Positions 1 to 10,907 of a stretch of 64,000 nt of DNA are shown here, piece after piece. The position numbers and the translations under genes are program-made. Numbering within the stretch: position 1 is the stretch's first letter; every line of letters starts with the position of its first letter. Location: the NCBI GenBank assembly GCA_963377175.1, contig CAUJNA010003737.1:1-64000 (forward strand), given 5' to 3'. Below the pieces are notes generated by a model. It was given only the letters and a program-made list of their open reading frames with translations, ran no database searches and had not been told where the DNA came from. The stretch comes from Effrenium voratum. Taxonomy: Eukaryota > Sar > Dinophyceae > Suessiales > Symbiodiniaceae.

Positions 1-98
1 GGCAACTTTGCAGTACATTTGAGCCAAAGACAGCAGCTCCAGCTGGCAACTTTGCAGTACATTTGAGCCAAAGACCGCAGCTCCAGCTGGCAACTTTT
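1..98. repeat. 44-bp tandem repeat at window edge
   Basis: A 44-bp unit beginning GGCAACTTTGCAG starts at 1, 45 and 89 (third copy partial); copies 1 and 2 differ at about one base. A diverged piece recurs near 398-425. No coding potential is seen. The array probably continues left of the window. Confidence 0.9.
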
Positions 99-834
99 GC
101 AATTTCTTACTAGGAAATACAAGTGCTCTGTTAGGCACCATGCTGGGGCAGCATCATCAGCCCCCAAATGGAACATACCACGATTTTGGGGGCTTCGTTC
201 TATTTGGAGAGGGAATAATTAAAGCAGGCCCTGCATGACAATCTTTAACGGATTCACCATGCTGAAAATGGCTGGGGCGGCCGCACTAGGCAGCCCTTTA
301 TGCTGGATAGCGGATAGCCCTGAATCCACCGCCGCCACACCGCCAGCTTGACTGCTGCCCGCCACAAAAATTGGGGGCTTCTGGCCCAGCTCCAGCTCTG
401 GCAACTTTGTGTTACATCTTGAGTCACACAGAACGCGTTTAGGTGGGCACCCAAACACACAACGCGGTTGGGGAGCCACATCGCCCAAAAGAACACGCCC
501 CCCCACCCCCGAAGGACGCTCAAGATGCTCGACGCACAAAAACTGCTGTTTTCCGCCTCTAGGTCAGGGCTCCTTCTGGATCGGAATGCCTTGGATCGTC
601 ACAGGTGCCCTAGGTGCCCTGTGTGCCCTGAGAACAACCGGGAGCAGTCGAGTCTCCGACCGAAGCTTCGTGTAGACCTGGCAGCGCTCCGGGTTTTCCG
701 AAAAAATGCACTGACTGTCCAAGGTGCTCCAAGTGCTCTTATGTTTTTTTTCACGGCGCGCACAACAGGTAATGCCTGTAGAGCGGTGGTGGTGACCCCC
801 GCCCTGTACACTCCGCACTCTGTGACCCGTATTG

Positions 835-1110
835 AGCATGCGTGAACCCCTTGACCAACATGAAAAAGAACTTCCATCGGACCAATGACAAACTCGTGGG
901 CTCACGTAGCTGCCTGGAGTGATTTGCACTGTCCTCTCATCCCGCATTCTGCGACTTGTACTGAGCATGCGTGAACCCCTCGACCAACATGAAAAAGAAC
1001 TTCCATCGGACCAAGGACAAACTCGTTGAACCCCTCGACCAACATGAAAAAGAACTTCCTTCCATCGGACCAAGGACAAACTCGTGGGCTCACGCAGCTG
1101 CCTGGAGTGA
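835..1110. repeat. Direct repeats containing a CCAACATGAAAAAG core
   Basis: The stretch GAACCCCTTGACC/GAACCCCTCGACC plus CCAACATGAAAAAGAACTTCC recurs near 843, 973 and 1028, and a second block (CTCGTGGGCTCACG ... CTGCCTGGAGTGA) follows it near 893 and 1081. It is a short imperfect higher-order repeat. The region from 99 to 830 holds only short overlapping open frames with no recognisable protein. Confidence 0.75.
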
Positions 1111-1164
1111 TTGCACTGTCCTCTCCGGGCTACAAAATCAAAAGGCATGCGAAACGGAAAAGAT

Positions 1165-2984
1165 CTACGGCTCCGACTCCGCGGGGCCGACAAAGGAACC
1201 GCTGGGACGGAGCTTCACGATGTACCTGCCGCAGTACTTGTGGGCAACGAAGGTGTTGCGCCAGACCGTTCTGGCCTCCGTCTTGCCCAGCACGGGCTCT
1301 GTATGAGTCAATGCCCAGATTGTCGAGCCCGTCGAAAACGGTCGGCAGGATCGGGAACATGCCTATCCTCTTCAAAAGCTTGTCGATGGCATCGCTGTTG
1401 TCCTGGTCCTGCATCTCCAACTTCTTGAGCTCCAGCACCAAACCCTTGTACAGATTGTTGTGGTGCCCGGTATACAGCCGCCCGGGACGGTCAAACAGAG
1501 CTTGGGCAGCAGCGCTCTCCTTGTAGGTTGAAGCCACCAACCCCAGCGCGTCTTTGTCCCGGATGAGCAGGATTGCCAAGTCTGTGCGAGCCCCAGCTGG
1601 GCCGCCGCCCTGGTCTCCGCCAGCTCTTCGATGGCCTCGCGGTTGATGGGCTCGTACAGCGCCTTGGAGATGCAAAGGCTCTTCTCATCCTGCACCTCGC
1701 GGACACCCACAGACGAGCCAGTGAGCGCTCGGGTCGCTTCCTCGAGATAGTTCCTCCTGGGGCGCTTGGGAGCGGGCCGGGGGGTCCTGCATGACCACAT
1801 CTGCCGGCGCTTCCTCAACTGCCAACAGAAGATGAAACTCCGACGGGGTGGGCAGGTCTAGAAACCGCCAGGAACTCACCTTCTGCCGCGCCAAGCGCGC
1901 CTCCAGCACTTGAATCCGATTGAGGTCGGTGGGGGCCTGCTGCAGCAAAAACTCGCTCAGCCGGTTGGCAGCCTCGTCCCCGCCGATGGTTGCCTGTTGC
2001 AACTCCTCAGAAACCAAGCAGGGTGAAGAAAAAGGGAGGGCAAAAAGGGGGAGGGAGAAGGGTGTGGAACACGACGCCTGAAATTGCTCCGCCGCGGTCG
2101 CAGCAGATCTGGGCTATGGGCTGCATCTCCATTGTCCTCAGGGCAGGCGAGCGCAGAGGAAGTTTGGTCCGCAGGGTCCACAGGGCAAGCAAATGTCCAA
2201 AAAAAGGAAAACTGGTAGCAACGCGGTGTCGCCGACAGCCTGCGGCCTCCTCTTCTTGCCCCACCACAAGCGCAGCAGAGTGGAGACCTCCAGAAGATCC
2301 TTCTTCTTCTCCGGGGGCTGGTCGCCAAGGACCACGGGGATGGCCTTGTTGCCGCCTCCATTGCCAGCCTCACCAGCCTCGTTGCCGCCTCCATTGCCAG
2401 CCTCGTCACCCTCGGCCTCGTCACCCTCGGCCTCGTCGCCGCCTCCATTGCCAGCCTTGTCACCCTCGGCCTCGTCACCCTCGGCCTCGTCGCCGCCTCC
2501 ATTTCGTCACCCTCGGCCTCGTCGCCGCCTCCATTGCCAGCCTCACCAGCCTCGTCGCCGCCTCCATTGCCAGCCTCACCAGCCTCGTCGCCGCCTCCAT
2601 TGCCAGCCTCACCAGCCTCGTCGCCGCCTCCAAGCCTCAGTGCCGCCTCCACTGCCAACCTCACCAGCATCAGTGCCGCCTCCACTGCCAGCCTCAAAGG
2701 TGAAGTCGCTGGAGGCACCACTGTCGAGCACCTCCTCCACCGCTGCCGCAGGATGCGGAGGGTCCACCCGACCGATGATGTAGGGATGACAAGAAGCTAA
2801 AACAAAATCTTGGAAGTAAAAATGCTGCGATCCCAATCGTCAATGCACAGGCTCGTGAGGCATCATTTGGTGGTAGAAACGAAACCCAACGGGGATCATC
2901 GACCGTTTGGATTCGCATTTGGGCACGGTCATCAAATCGAAGCCCATACCGTTTTGGATGAGCTGCAACATTTGGACGTGGCAC
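1165..2984 (-). pseudogene. Frameshifted gene with GGDEAGEAG repeats, function unknown
   Basis: Reading the minus strand, one protein-like track can be followed across several frame changes. It starts with a segment containing VDPPHPAAAVEEVLDSGAS (about 2775-2710), passes through an 11-residue GGDEAGEAGNG repeat (2700-2345), a Lys/Arg segment, then a helical region (QQAPTDLNRIQVLEARLARQ near 1950-1890) and a C-terminal part with NNLYKGLVLELKKLEMQDQD and GKTEARTVWRNTFVAHKYCG, ending at a TAG near 1165. At least three frame changes lie between 1860 and 1300. I do not recognise the family. The helical parts could be coiled coil. It could instead be two adjacent genes; the link across 2020-2340 is weak. 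Confidence 0.4.
2345..2700. repeat. 33-bp minisatellite (Gly-Asp-Glu-Ala peptide repeat)
   Basis: About ten copies and part-copies of a 33-bp unit (GCCTCGTCGCCGCCTCCATTG and relatives), some shortened. On the minus strand the unit encodes GGDEAGEAGNG in register, so it probably expanded inside a coding exon. The plus-strand translations (ASPASSPPPLP-type) are shadows. Confidence 0.85.
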
Positions 2985-4204
2985 AACGAAGGCTCACGAT
3001 AACAAAGGCTCACGCTCACAGGCTCACGCAACGATCAAGTGTCACAACACGACAGACATGGGCTGGCCTGGTCCGCCAGAGCAGGATGTTGCGATGTAGC
3101 CGCCTCAGCATGCACGGCAATCCAACAAGCCGACAAGCCTCCCACCAACCCCGCGTTAGGGCCCTACAAAAAGGCTTCTCCAGGAGCAGGATGTAGCCGC
3201 CTGAGCCAACAAAGCCGCCGATACAATGCGTCCAACAAGCCAACAATGCGTCCAACAAGCCGACAAGCCCCGCACCAATCCCACATCAGGGGCCCTGCAT
3301 CTCCGAGACCAGGAGCCTGAGTCACCGGAAGTACCCTAAGTGCCCTAGACGCGCTTCTGAACCAGGACCTGAATTGCCAGGGTCCTCTTGGCCAGGATGT
3401 AACCGACCTGAGCCGGGGCTGGGTCCCGCCAGAAGTGCCCTCCACCCAGCCTCGTAGACCCTCGTTCCCCATTGGCCGCAAGGCCGTTCGTCCAGACGTA
3501 GATGAATTCAAAAATATAAAGCTTCCGCAAGGCGTACCAACGGCTAGCAGCCCGTCTTCGCATAATCTGAGGGAGCTTTGAAGGGCTTTGAAAAAACCGG
3601 ACCTCAGATAGAATGACAGCCAAGACCACAATTGAGAGATGGACGCAAGTCTCATTTCTGAGGTTGGGGCGCACCCAGAATGTTGTCGGAATGGTGATTT
3701 GTGCAATCGAAGTGTTGCCTCAGCACGCCATGCGATGCTGGAGATGCTAGGGGTGTTGCTGGGGCGTTTTCAAAACAAAAATTCATTGATTTTTTGTCTT
3801 GAAAATCGGCGCTCATTGTTTGCGATGCTGGGGGTGTTGCTGGAGGTGGTGCTGGTGATGCTGGTGATGCTGGGGGTGTTTGTCAAGCGCCCTAGGTGCC
3901 CTGCCGGGGCGCCAGGATGTACCCGACCTGCCCCAGAAGCGCCCTAAAGGGTGTGAGGTGCCCTGCCAGGGTCCTCTTGGCCAGCCCCTGAGCCGGGCAC
4001 CCCCAGGTGCCCTGGGTGCCCTGGGTGCCCTACCGACCTGAGCCGGGTCCCGCCCACTAGACCGGATCCTCTCAACCCACACCTGAATTGCCAGGGTTTT
4101 CTTGGCCAGGATGTAACCGACCTGAGCCGGGGCTGGGTCCCGCCAGAAGTGCCCCCCTGGCAGGGTCCCCGGCGCCGGGGCAGATCCCGCCCGAAGCGCC
4201 CTAG
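2985..4204. other. Intergenic, GC-rich low complexity
   Basis: No gene is supported. It holds small direct repeats (TCCAACAAGCC units around 3120-3270), a duplicated block near 3395-3440 and 4105-4150 sharing CGACCTGAGCCGGGGCTGG, and repeated GTGCCCT/CTAGGTGCCC words around 3885-4035. Confidence 0.6.
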
Positions 4205-4625
4205 GTGCGACCCGTTGGGCGAACTGTTGAAAAACGAATCCCCCCAGGCCCGTTGGGCAGACCATTGAAAAAGAATTCCGAAACCCCTCCAGACCCGTTG
4301 GGCAGACCATTGAAAAAAAAAAATCCAAAACCCCTCCAGACCCGTTGGGCGAACCATTGAAAAACGAATCCGCCCGGGCCCGTTGGGCAGACCATTGAAA
4401 AACGAAACCCCTCCAGACCCGTTGGGCAGACCATTGAAAAAAAACCGAAACCCCTCCACACCCGTTGGTCGAACCATTGAAAAACGAATCCTCCCGGGCC
4501 CGTTGGGCAGACCATTGCAACAAAATCCGAAACCCCCTCCAGACCCGTTGGGCAAACCGTTGAAAAACGAATCCACCCGGGATTGTTGGGCAGACCATTG
4601 AAAAAACATCCGAAACCCCTCCCCG
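4205..4625. repeat. CCCGTTGGGC minisatellite
   Basis: Roughly seven imperfect copies of a ~55-60-bp unit built from CCCGTTGGGCAGACC + ATTGAAAAA + CGAAACCCCTCC or CGAATCCNCCC. Adjacent units alternate between two spacer types, a higher-order pattern. The long minus-strand open frames across it arise from the repeat and are not taken as genes. Confidence 0.85.
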
Positions 4626-5507
4626 TTTCCCTAGGTGCCCTGCCGGGGTCGTCTTCGGACCGGGGCCGGGGAGAGGGGGCAGGGCACCAGGACATGTAGG
4701 GCACTTGGGGGGGACCGGGGCCGGGGAGAGGGGGCAGGGCACCCAGGGCACCTAGGGCACCTAGGGCGGGACCTAGGGCACCTGGAGAGGGGGCAGAGCA
4801 CCCAGGGCACCTAGCGCACTTGGAAGGAGCGGGGCCGGGGAGAGGGGGTACCGGGGCACCGCCGGGGAGAGGTAGGGCGCCTCCGGGGCACATGTTTTTC
4901 TATTTTTTTTTTACGGGCCCTCCGTTTTTTGGTGGCATCTTTGATGGGTTCCGTATTTGGTACGTTTTTTTTGCTTGTATTGTTCAGTTGATTCTTCTTC
5001 AAAAACAAAAGAAAGAAGGGGAAAAACTCAAGAAAAAAGAAGAAGAAAAAAATCAACCACCCCAACCGCACAAGCCACAGGACAAGGACCCAAGTGCCCT
5101 AAGTGCCCTGGCTCCCCTTCAACTCTCCGAGGTTGCGGCCGGCTCAAGGTCACGGTCTCTCAAAGTCACGGGGTTCAACCTCACAAGCAAGGCCATCAAG
5201 GTCTCGATGAAAACAAGGATGAGCGGGTTAAGGGGACAAAAACGGCTTGCCATTTAGGGCGGAGGGTCACAGCACAGCCAGGCTCCCGGCGAACAGCCTC
5301 GCTGCCCCCCAGACCCCCCCCCAGAAGCGCCCTCCAAAAAAAAAGGGGCTGCAGCACGTCCCTTTCCCTCAAGTCCACAACCAACGTCACGTGCAAAAAG
5401 AGACGTGTCACGGCAAGAAAATCCATGCGTGAAAACCGTGCAAAAACGAAATTTTCAGAAAACGCAAAAACGCAAAAAACGCCTTTTTTTTCCGCAAGAA
5501 CGCCTGT
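4626..5507. other. GC-rich repeats followed by non-coding spacer
   Basis: 4626-4890 is a C/G-rich array of CTAGGGCACC and GGCCGGGGAGAGGG words. 4891-5507 is A/T-tract-rich and has no supported gene. At 5434-5445 it contains AACCGTGCAAAA, the same word that accompanies the hairpins between the capsid genes at 13 and 21 kb. It lies just downstream of the minus-strand gene at 5508-6038. Confidence 0.6.
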
Positions 5508-6038
5508 TCAGAACGGGCAGGAGCCGCCGCCCGTGCCCAGCTTCACCTGCAGGTCGCGGACGTCAAGGACCAAGCCGCACTGCTTGCCCATGATCCAGAC
5601 CTGCCGGGCTTCGACGTTGGCCTTGCACTCGCAGCCGGCCAAAGTCTCCGGTCTCTGGATCTTGTTGCCGTCAGCGTCCCAAAAGCGGACGTTCCGCGAG
5701 TCCAGCTTGCACTTCAGGACCGTGGCGCCCTGTCGGGACTCTTTGAGGCAGCTCTGCCATCTGTCCTGCACGTCGGACCCCCATCGTTTCGTCAGCTCGT
5801 CAACGCATCGCTTCTCAAAGTCCTCCCAAGCAGCCCACGCCTCTGAATCTCTTTCCGTCGCAAAGCAGACGTTCTGCCGAGGCCCTTGGTCCTTTTCGAA
5901 GTTGCTGGGCTCCCAGACAATGCTGGTCCACTGGGACTGCCAGACGATGTGCTTCCCCTCGCTCCTCAAGGGTGCCGACTTGGCTCCCTTGAAACTGGTC
6001 TGAACCTCACCAATGGCGAATGTGGTCGCGATTGTCAT
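5508..6038 (-). CDS. PLV small conserved protein (176 aa), possible replication accessory
   Basis: Intact 176-residue frame from ATG at 6038 (MTIATTFAIGEV) to TGA at 5508; the frame is open further upstream, but the homologous protein at 18093-18603 begins at the matching position. Shared landmarks are W-E-P-x-N-F near residue 40, V-C-F-A, a K-C-K-(L/M)-D patch, R-x-x-F-W-D, E-A-R-x-V-W-(I/L)-M-G and an identical C-terminal Cys-Pro-Phe. There is no membrane segment and no enzyme motif. I do not recognise the family. Its place beside polymerase/helicase genes and its short beta-rich look make a DNA-binding (SSB-like) role possible, but that is a guess. It is transcribed away from the polymerase. 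Confidence 0.6.
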   Translation of the reverse strand: MTIATTFAIGEVQTSFKGAKSAPLRSEGKHIVWQSQWTSIVWEPSNFEKDQGPRQNVCFATERDSEAWAAWEDFEKRCVDELTKRWGSDVQDRWQSCLKESRQGATVLKCKLDSRNVRFWDADGNKIQRPETLAGCECKANVEARQVWIMGKQCGLVLDVRDLQVKLGTGGGSCPF

Positions 6039-6076
6039 GACGCCGGTCTCTTTTCCTCTAGGGATAAAAAAATATT

Positions 6077-6091
6077 GGTCCGATGAACGCG
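6077..6091. promoter_or_regulatory. Conserved GGTCCGATGAACGCG element upstream of the 176-aa gene
   Basis: This 15-mer lies 39 bp upstream of the minus-strand ATG at 6038 and recurs exactly at 18649-18663, 46 bp upstream of the homologous gene in PLV copy 2, although the surrounding sequence is diverged. Conservation against a diverged background suggests a promoter or factor site. An A-rich tract (GGGATAAAAAAATA) sits between it and the start codon. Confidence 0.5.
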
Positions 6092-7248
6092 TTGGCCTCC
6101 GCTCACGCAGCCTGCGGCCATTTCTCGAAAGGGAACAGCCCGGAAATTCAGGGGGGGCAAGTCCTGGGGCCCAAGAAAAGCCAGCGGGGCACTTAGGGCA
6201 CTTAGGGCACTCGGCAAACGAGGGGGGGCACGCCAGAACAGAGCCGGCAGCCATGCGGGCCCGGGGAGGTCCGCACGGCCTTTGCACCCACGCTACAAGC
6301 CACGCCGCCAAAAAAACGCGATTTTTGCCCTCAAAATCCGTGTCATGCTCAAAAAACATGCCAAGTTCAGTGCACAAGTCTTCAAAACCCAGGCCGTGTT
6401 CCTACAAGGTTTGATGTCTCTTCAAGACCCTCGCACCCGTGGAGATGCCTCTAAAAATTGTATCCCGTCAAGTTCAGTCCACACGCCTTCTAAACCTAGG
6501 CCGTATTCCTGCAAGGTTTGACGCCCCTCCAAGACCCTCACATCCCTAGAAAGAATCGTCTCCCATCAAGTTCAATGCACATGCCGGCCAAAAAAAACGA
6601 GCGCATCCTCTCGACGTCAGCCAACCTTCCTGCCAAGCAGCTGGGGCCTGCGTAGCCCGCAGAGCTTGTGACAGCTCCACCCCCCCGAGCTTGTGACAGC
6701 TCCATCCCCCCGAGCTTGTGACAGCTCCATCCCCCCCAAGCTTGTCCCCCGAGCTTGTGACAGCTCCATCCCCCCCAGCTTGTGACAGCTCCTGGTGCCT
6801 GCTCGGCACCCCCCCCCCCGGTGCCTGCTCGGCACTCCCCGGTACCTGCTCGGCCTCCCGCTGCCTGTTCGGCAGCCTTGCGCTTGTTCAGCGCTTCCGC
6901 CACTTGCTCAGTGGCTATCAAACCCCCCCAACCCGGAAAACCATCAAGCCCCCCCGCCCCGGAAAGCAATCATGCGTGCGTCAAGAGCTCACCCCCCCAC
7001 CCCGGAAAGCAATCATGCATGCGTCAAGACCCTGCAAGGCCCTGTTCGGTGCTCGTTCAGCATCCTGTTCGGCTTCTCTTTCCAGTCACGTTTCATGCCA
7101 AAAACGTGTGCCATGGTCAAACATGGTGACGCCGTCTTTTTTTTTGCAACGCCCGAGGGGACCCCAGGGGCCCTGGGGACGGGGAGGAGCCGGGCGGTTG
7201 CCCGGACCACTTTTTTTTTGGCGATCTACGAAAAAGAAATCGACAACA
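6092..7248. other. Non-coding spacer with several short repeat families
   Basis: No gene is supported. Contents: GGGCACTTA repeated twice at ~6188-6206; an imperfect ~110-bp duplication (6362-6455 and 6469-6560, sharing AAGTTCAGT and GCAAGGTTTGA); five GAGCTTGTGACAGCTCC copies (6660-6795), each with the inverted pair GAGCT/AGCTC; GGTGCCTGCTCGGCAC units; and a ~45-bp direct repeat with GGAAAGCAATCATGC (6960-7030). It separates the 176-aa gene from the polymerase and may hold both promoters. Confidence 0.6.
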
Positions 7249-9640
7249 ATGGCATCCTGGGCAACACAACGAGAGAACATCAGGCAGGCGGTCGAGGCCG
7301 GATCGAGGGCCCGGGACACGGATGACGGAAGCCGTGTCTTGGGCTTGAGGCGGGGCCGAGGCGCCTACGCGTTGCTCCAACGCGCGGACGGGAGCGTTAC
7401 TAGGGCCGGGGAGGCCTACTTCGGCATGCTCGGGCGGCAGCCAGAGTCGAGGACCTTCGACCCAAGGCAGCCGCTGGTCAGGGAGGGTGCGGCCGACTAC
7501 GTGCTACTGCAGAACGGGCAGCGGGGCCTAGTGAGGCGGCTGCGGGAGGACGGCGCCTACCAGCTGACGAACCTAGGGAGGCGGTTCTTCAAGAACAAGT
7601 ACTCGCAGCACGTAGCACACATCCCAGTGGTCATAAGGGGAATGCGGCGGGCCGGCAAAAACGCGGGCCGGGCTTACGAGCGCAGGGACTGGCTCCCCGC
7701 AAATGTCCTGGGTGGGGAGGCCAGCCGGCAGCCCGACAGGCTGTCGGAGCAGCAAATACTGCAAAACGTCAAGCAGGAAAAGCTGCGGCTGATAACCGCG
7801 GGGGACGAGGACCGCGCCGCCGGCAGGGCGCCCATCATGGAACTCAGCGACGAGACGTACTTCTACGACCCGGAGGGGGAGTGGGTGGTGTCCTCGGAGA
7901 CGACGCAATACCGGAACAGCCGCGTACACGTCGAAACCATCCTGCGGCAGAGGCTGCGAGGCCTGCGCCGCGTGTCGTACCAACTGCCGTGCTTCAACAG
8001 TATCCTGGAATGCGCATTCGAGGATTCCGGGGACAACGCCTGCGTGCCGCGGCAGCTCAACTCCTGGGCGTGCCCTTCGAGGAGGTCTGCGGAGACTTCG
8101 ACGCCCTTGCAGAGCACGACTGGCGCGCGCACGGCATCTCGCTGGTGGAGATACGAGCCTTCTGCGCGTGGCGCAACGCGCCCATGGTCCTCATCTCCAA
8201 CACAGGCGAGCCCCTGGACCGCTTCGAGCCCGCGCAGCGGGAGACCAAAACCGTGGTGTTCACCTACTACGACGGGCACGCCTTCTTCTACCGGAACGCC
8301 CGGCCGGCGCTGGAGCAGATGGGCTGCGCGCTGGTCATGTACCGGCGCGACCCGAAGCAGACCGTGCCGCCGCTGGAGGAGTGGAGCCCGTGGCGGGGCG
8401 AGATCAAGCCGGGTCACTTCCACACGACGGACTACGGGAGACGAGGCGGCAGCTGCTGCTCGCGGAGCACAACCCGCAGGTCACGCTCCGCTCGCTCGCG
8501 CAGTTCTCGAGCCTGAAGCTGCGCGCCAAGGGCGGGCAGCGTGATCCGTGAGCTGCCCGAGGACTGGGAGCTGCTGCAGGCATGGGCAAGGGGCTGGGGC
8601 TGCACTACCGCGGGCAGAGGCTGGCCTTGCTGAGCTTCGAGGCTTTCTCCACGCTGGTCAAGGCGCCGAGGATCACCCCGAGCCAGCGGCAGAAGAAGCT
8701 GCTGCTCGCCGAGCAGGGAGGCAAGTGCGCCGCCTGCGGGCAGCAGATCGGCGCCGGGTGCGCGGAGTTCGACCACATCGTGCCGGTGCGGCAGGCCTTC
8801 GCCGGGCAGCGGCAGCGCTTCCAGGCGCTCTGCTTTGAGTGCCACCAGATGAAGACCCAGACCGAAAGCATGCAGCCCACGTCGCTGGAGTCGCGGTTCA
8901 CGCGCTCGGTCTACGACGCGTACGTACGCTCTCCCAAGCAGCCTCCGTTAGTGTTCCAGGCGCGGGCCCTGGGCAGCGGACCGCTCGAAGGCGTGGACGT
9001 GGTGCGCTGCCGCAGGACCGGGCTGGCCAACGCACCGTTCCCACTGCCCATCTTCTGCCCGGCCGACAACATCGAGCCGGCGCGGCCCGGGCACCTCGCA
9101 GACCTCTCGTTTGTGGACCTGCAAAATCGGGGGCGCGATGCCCCCGTGACGCTGCTGCCCTACGTGGGGCCGGGCTGGTACCCGAAGGTCTCGCTGGACT
9201 ACATGCTGCGCTGCGGCGTGGCGCAGTGGTCCGACGTGCTCCACACGATGATCGCGGCCAGCCACGTCACCGCGGAGTGCCTGGCGCCGGCGCTGGACGT
9301 CATGGAGCAGGCCTGGCCCGAGGGCGAAGAACATATGGCAAAGCTTGCAGTGAACTCGATGATCGGGCTCATGGCGCACGACAGCAACAAGGCGTACACG
9401 CTGCGCAGCAGCAGCAACGAGCTGGACGCGACAGGGGCCGACACCAGGCAGGTCTTCTACGTCGGCGAAGGCCGGTACGTGTGGGACTTCATCACCACCC
9501 GCTCAATCCACAACAACGGAACGCTGCGCCCCATCCACGACTGCGTGCTCGGCTTCGAGGCGACGATGGTGGCACGCATCCGACGAGCTGGGCCTTCCGC
9601 CAAAGTACATCAAGCAGGTGAAAACGGACTGCGTGGTGCT
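7249..9640 (+). pseudogene. polB: PLV family-B DNA polymerase with internal HNH domain, frameshifted
   Basis: Starts at ATG 7249 (MASWATQREN). One protein can be followed through about five frame changes, near 8055, 8436, 8540, 8580 and 9580. The N-terminal ~270 residues are uncharacterised; then comes a Cys-containing region (NACVPRQL / LLGVPFEEVCGDFDAL). An HNH-type zinc module is seen at about 8730-8870: CAAC, DHIVP, CFEC then H. The polymerase palm follows: a candidate motif A, GVDVVRC (~8990-9010); KLAVNSMIG (~9340-9366), matching the family-B Kx3NSxxG motif; and motif C, KTDCVVL (~9621-9641), which lies in the frame of the downstream helicase. No exonuclease motifs were found, and protein priming is not shown. 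The frameshifts mean this copy is dead unless they are sequencing errors. Confidence 0.7.
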
Positions 9641-10832
9641 GCAGGGCATGCCGCGGAAGTTCCGAGACAACTTGGAGCGGCTCGTCCACAACACGTACCC
9701 AGACGGTAAGCCCAAATTCCGCCACGAAGAGACGACGAAGCCGCTGCGAGGCAAGCGCGCGCCGCCCTGCATGCAGGCGGAGCCGCCAGCAAGGGCCGCC
9801 GGCTGGACGGACGTGGCCGACCCTGTGGCGCACTGCCTGGCCGGCCGTTCGCTCCTGCTCACCGGGCTGCCCGGCACAGGCAAGACGCACCTGGCGCGGA
9901 CCATCGTGACCAAGCTGCGGGAGCGCGGTGAGGTAGTGCACCTCATCAGCAAGACTCACAGCGCCGTGCAGAACCTGGGCGCCGGCGCGAAGACGGCCAA
10001 CCACTGGGTGCGCAAGTATGTGCGGGGGGCCAGCGTGCAGCGCCTGGACTGGCTGCTGGTGGAAGAGGTCACGCAGTTCGACATGGGCCTGTGGGCGGAC
10101 ATCGCGTGCGTGTCCCTGAACCACGACGTGCGGTTCCTGCTGGTGGGCGACTTCCGGCAGCTCCCGGCCGTGCTGGACACCTGGGCCGGCACGCCCGTCA
10201 ACAAGCCGCCGCGACACAGCCAGCTGATGCTGGACCTTGCGGGCGGCTGGCGGCACGAGCTGACGGAGAACAAGCGCAGCGACGCGCGCATCTTCGACCT
10301 CGTGCGGAGCCTACGTGTGGATGAGCCGGACGAAATGCCCCTAGAGGAAGCTTTGCTGACGGCGCGACGGCTCTTTCCGCGCAAGCCAGGCGTGCCGGAC
10401 ACCACACTCACGATCAGCCACGCCCAGCGGATGGCGGTCAACGCGGACGCGAACCGTCGCCTGGCCCCGGCGAACGCGCAGCTCGTTGAGCCAGAGGAAG
10501 ACCCGGACACCGCCGAACAAAACAAGTCGCAACCCATGCGCGTGTGGCCGGGCCTGAAGCTCATCGGAGCGGGCGGAGCCATCAAGAAAGGCACGTTCGT
10601 GACAGTCGCGGCCTGCGGGGACAACATCGCACTGGAGAGCGGCGCCGAGCTCACCCCGCAAGAGCTCTCAAGCCAGACGCGCCTTGCCCACGCGCTCACC
10701 TACGCGTCAAGCCAGGGCCTGACGCTCCAAGGCAGGGTACACCTGGACACGCGCTCTGAGCACTTCACGCTGCGCCACCTCTACATCGGCTGCAGCCGAG
10801 CCACCTCCGGCAACCTTCTAGAGGTCGTCTAA
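9618..10832 (+). CDS. SF1 (Pif1/RecD-like) helicase, C-terminal part of the polymerase polyprotein
   Basis: Open frame to TAA at 10832. Helicase motifs in order: GLPGTGKTH (Walker A, ~9867-9893); WLLVEEVTQFD (Walker B, with VEE where Pif1 has IDE); LLVGDFRQLPAV (motif III); ENKRSD; and at the C-terminus LTYASSQGLTL with LYIGCSRATS (motifs V-VI, ~10700-10806). The first ~25 residues carry polymerase motif C (KTD), so helicase and polymerase appear to be one polypeptide and no independent start is likely. Such a protein would unwind and copy the viral genome. A diverged tail of a second copy lies at 17860-18096. Confidence 0.75.
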   Translation: MKTDCVVLQGMPRKFRDNLERLVHNTYPDGKPKFRHEETTKPLRGKRAPPCMQAEPPARAAGWTDVADPVAHCLAGRSLLLTGLPGTGKTHLARTIVTKLRERGEVVHLISKTHSAVQNLGAGAKTANHWVRKYVRGASVQRLDWLLVEEVTQFDMGLWADIACVSLNHDVRFLLVGDFRQLPAVLDTWAGTPVNKPPRHSQLMLDLAGGWRHELTENKRSDARIFDLVRSLRVDEPDEMPLEEALLTARRLFPRKPGVPDTTLTISHAQRMAVNADANRRLAPANAQLVEPEEDPDTAEQNKSQPMRVWPGLKLIGAGGAIKKGTFVTVAACGDNIALESGAELTPQELSSQTRLAHALTYASSQGLTLQGRVHLDTRSEHFTLRHLYIGCSRATSGNLLEVV

Positions 10833-10907
10833 AACTGAAAAGGTGGCGGGTCCAGTTCGGTGGCTTGCTACGGGGACGGTGGGGGCGGTCCGGCTTTAAA
10901 GAAACGG

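Noticed and set aside
1..98. Dinoflagellate spliced-leader relic (TTGAGCCAAA resembles its reverse complement)
   Set aside because: Only about 10 bases agree; the rest of the leader is absent, and the match is part of a 44-bp tandem repeat.
4201..4893. Long minus-strand frames (up to 312 codons) over 3.8-4.9 kb
   Set aside because: All translate minisatellite units (PTGLEGF, FFNGLPNG) in several frames at once; no evidence of a gene.
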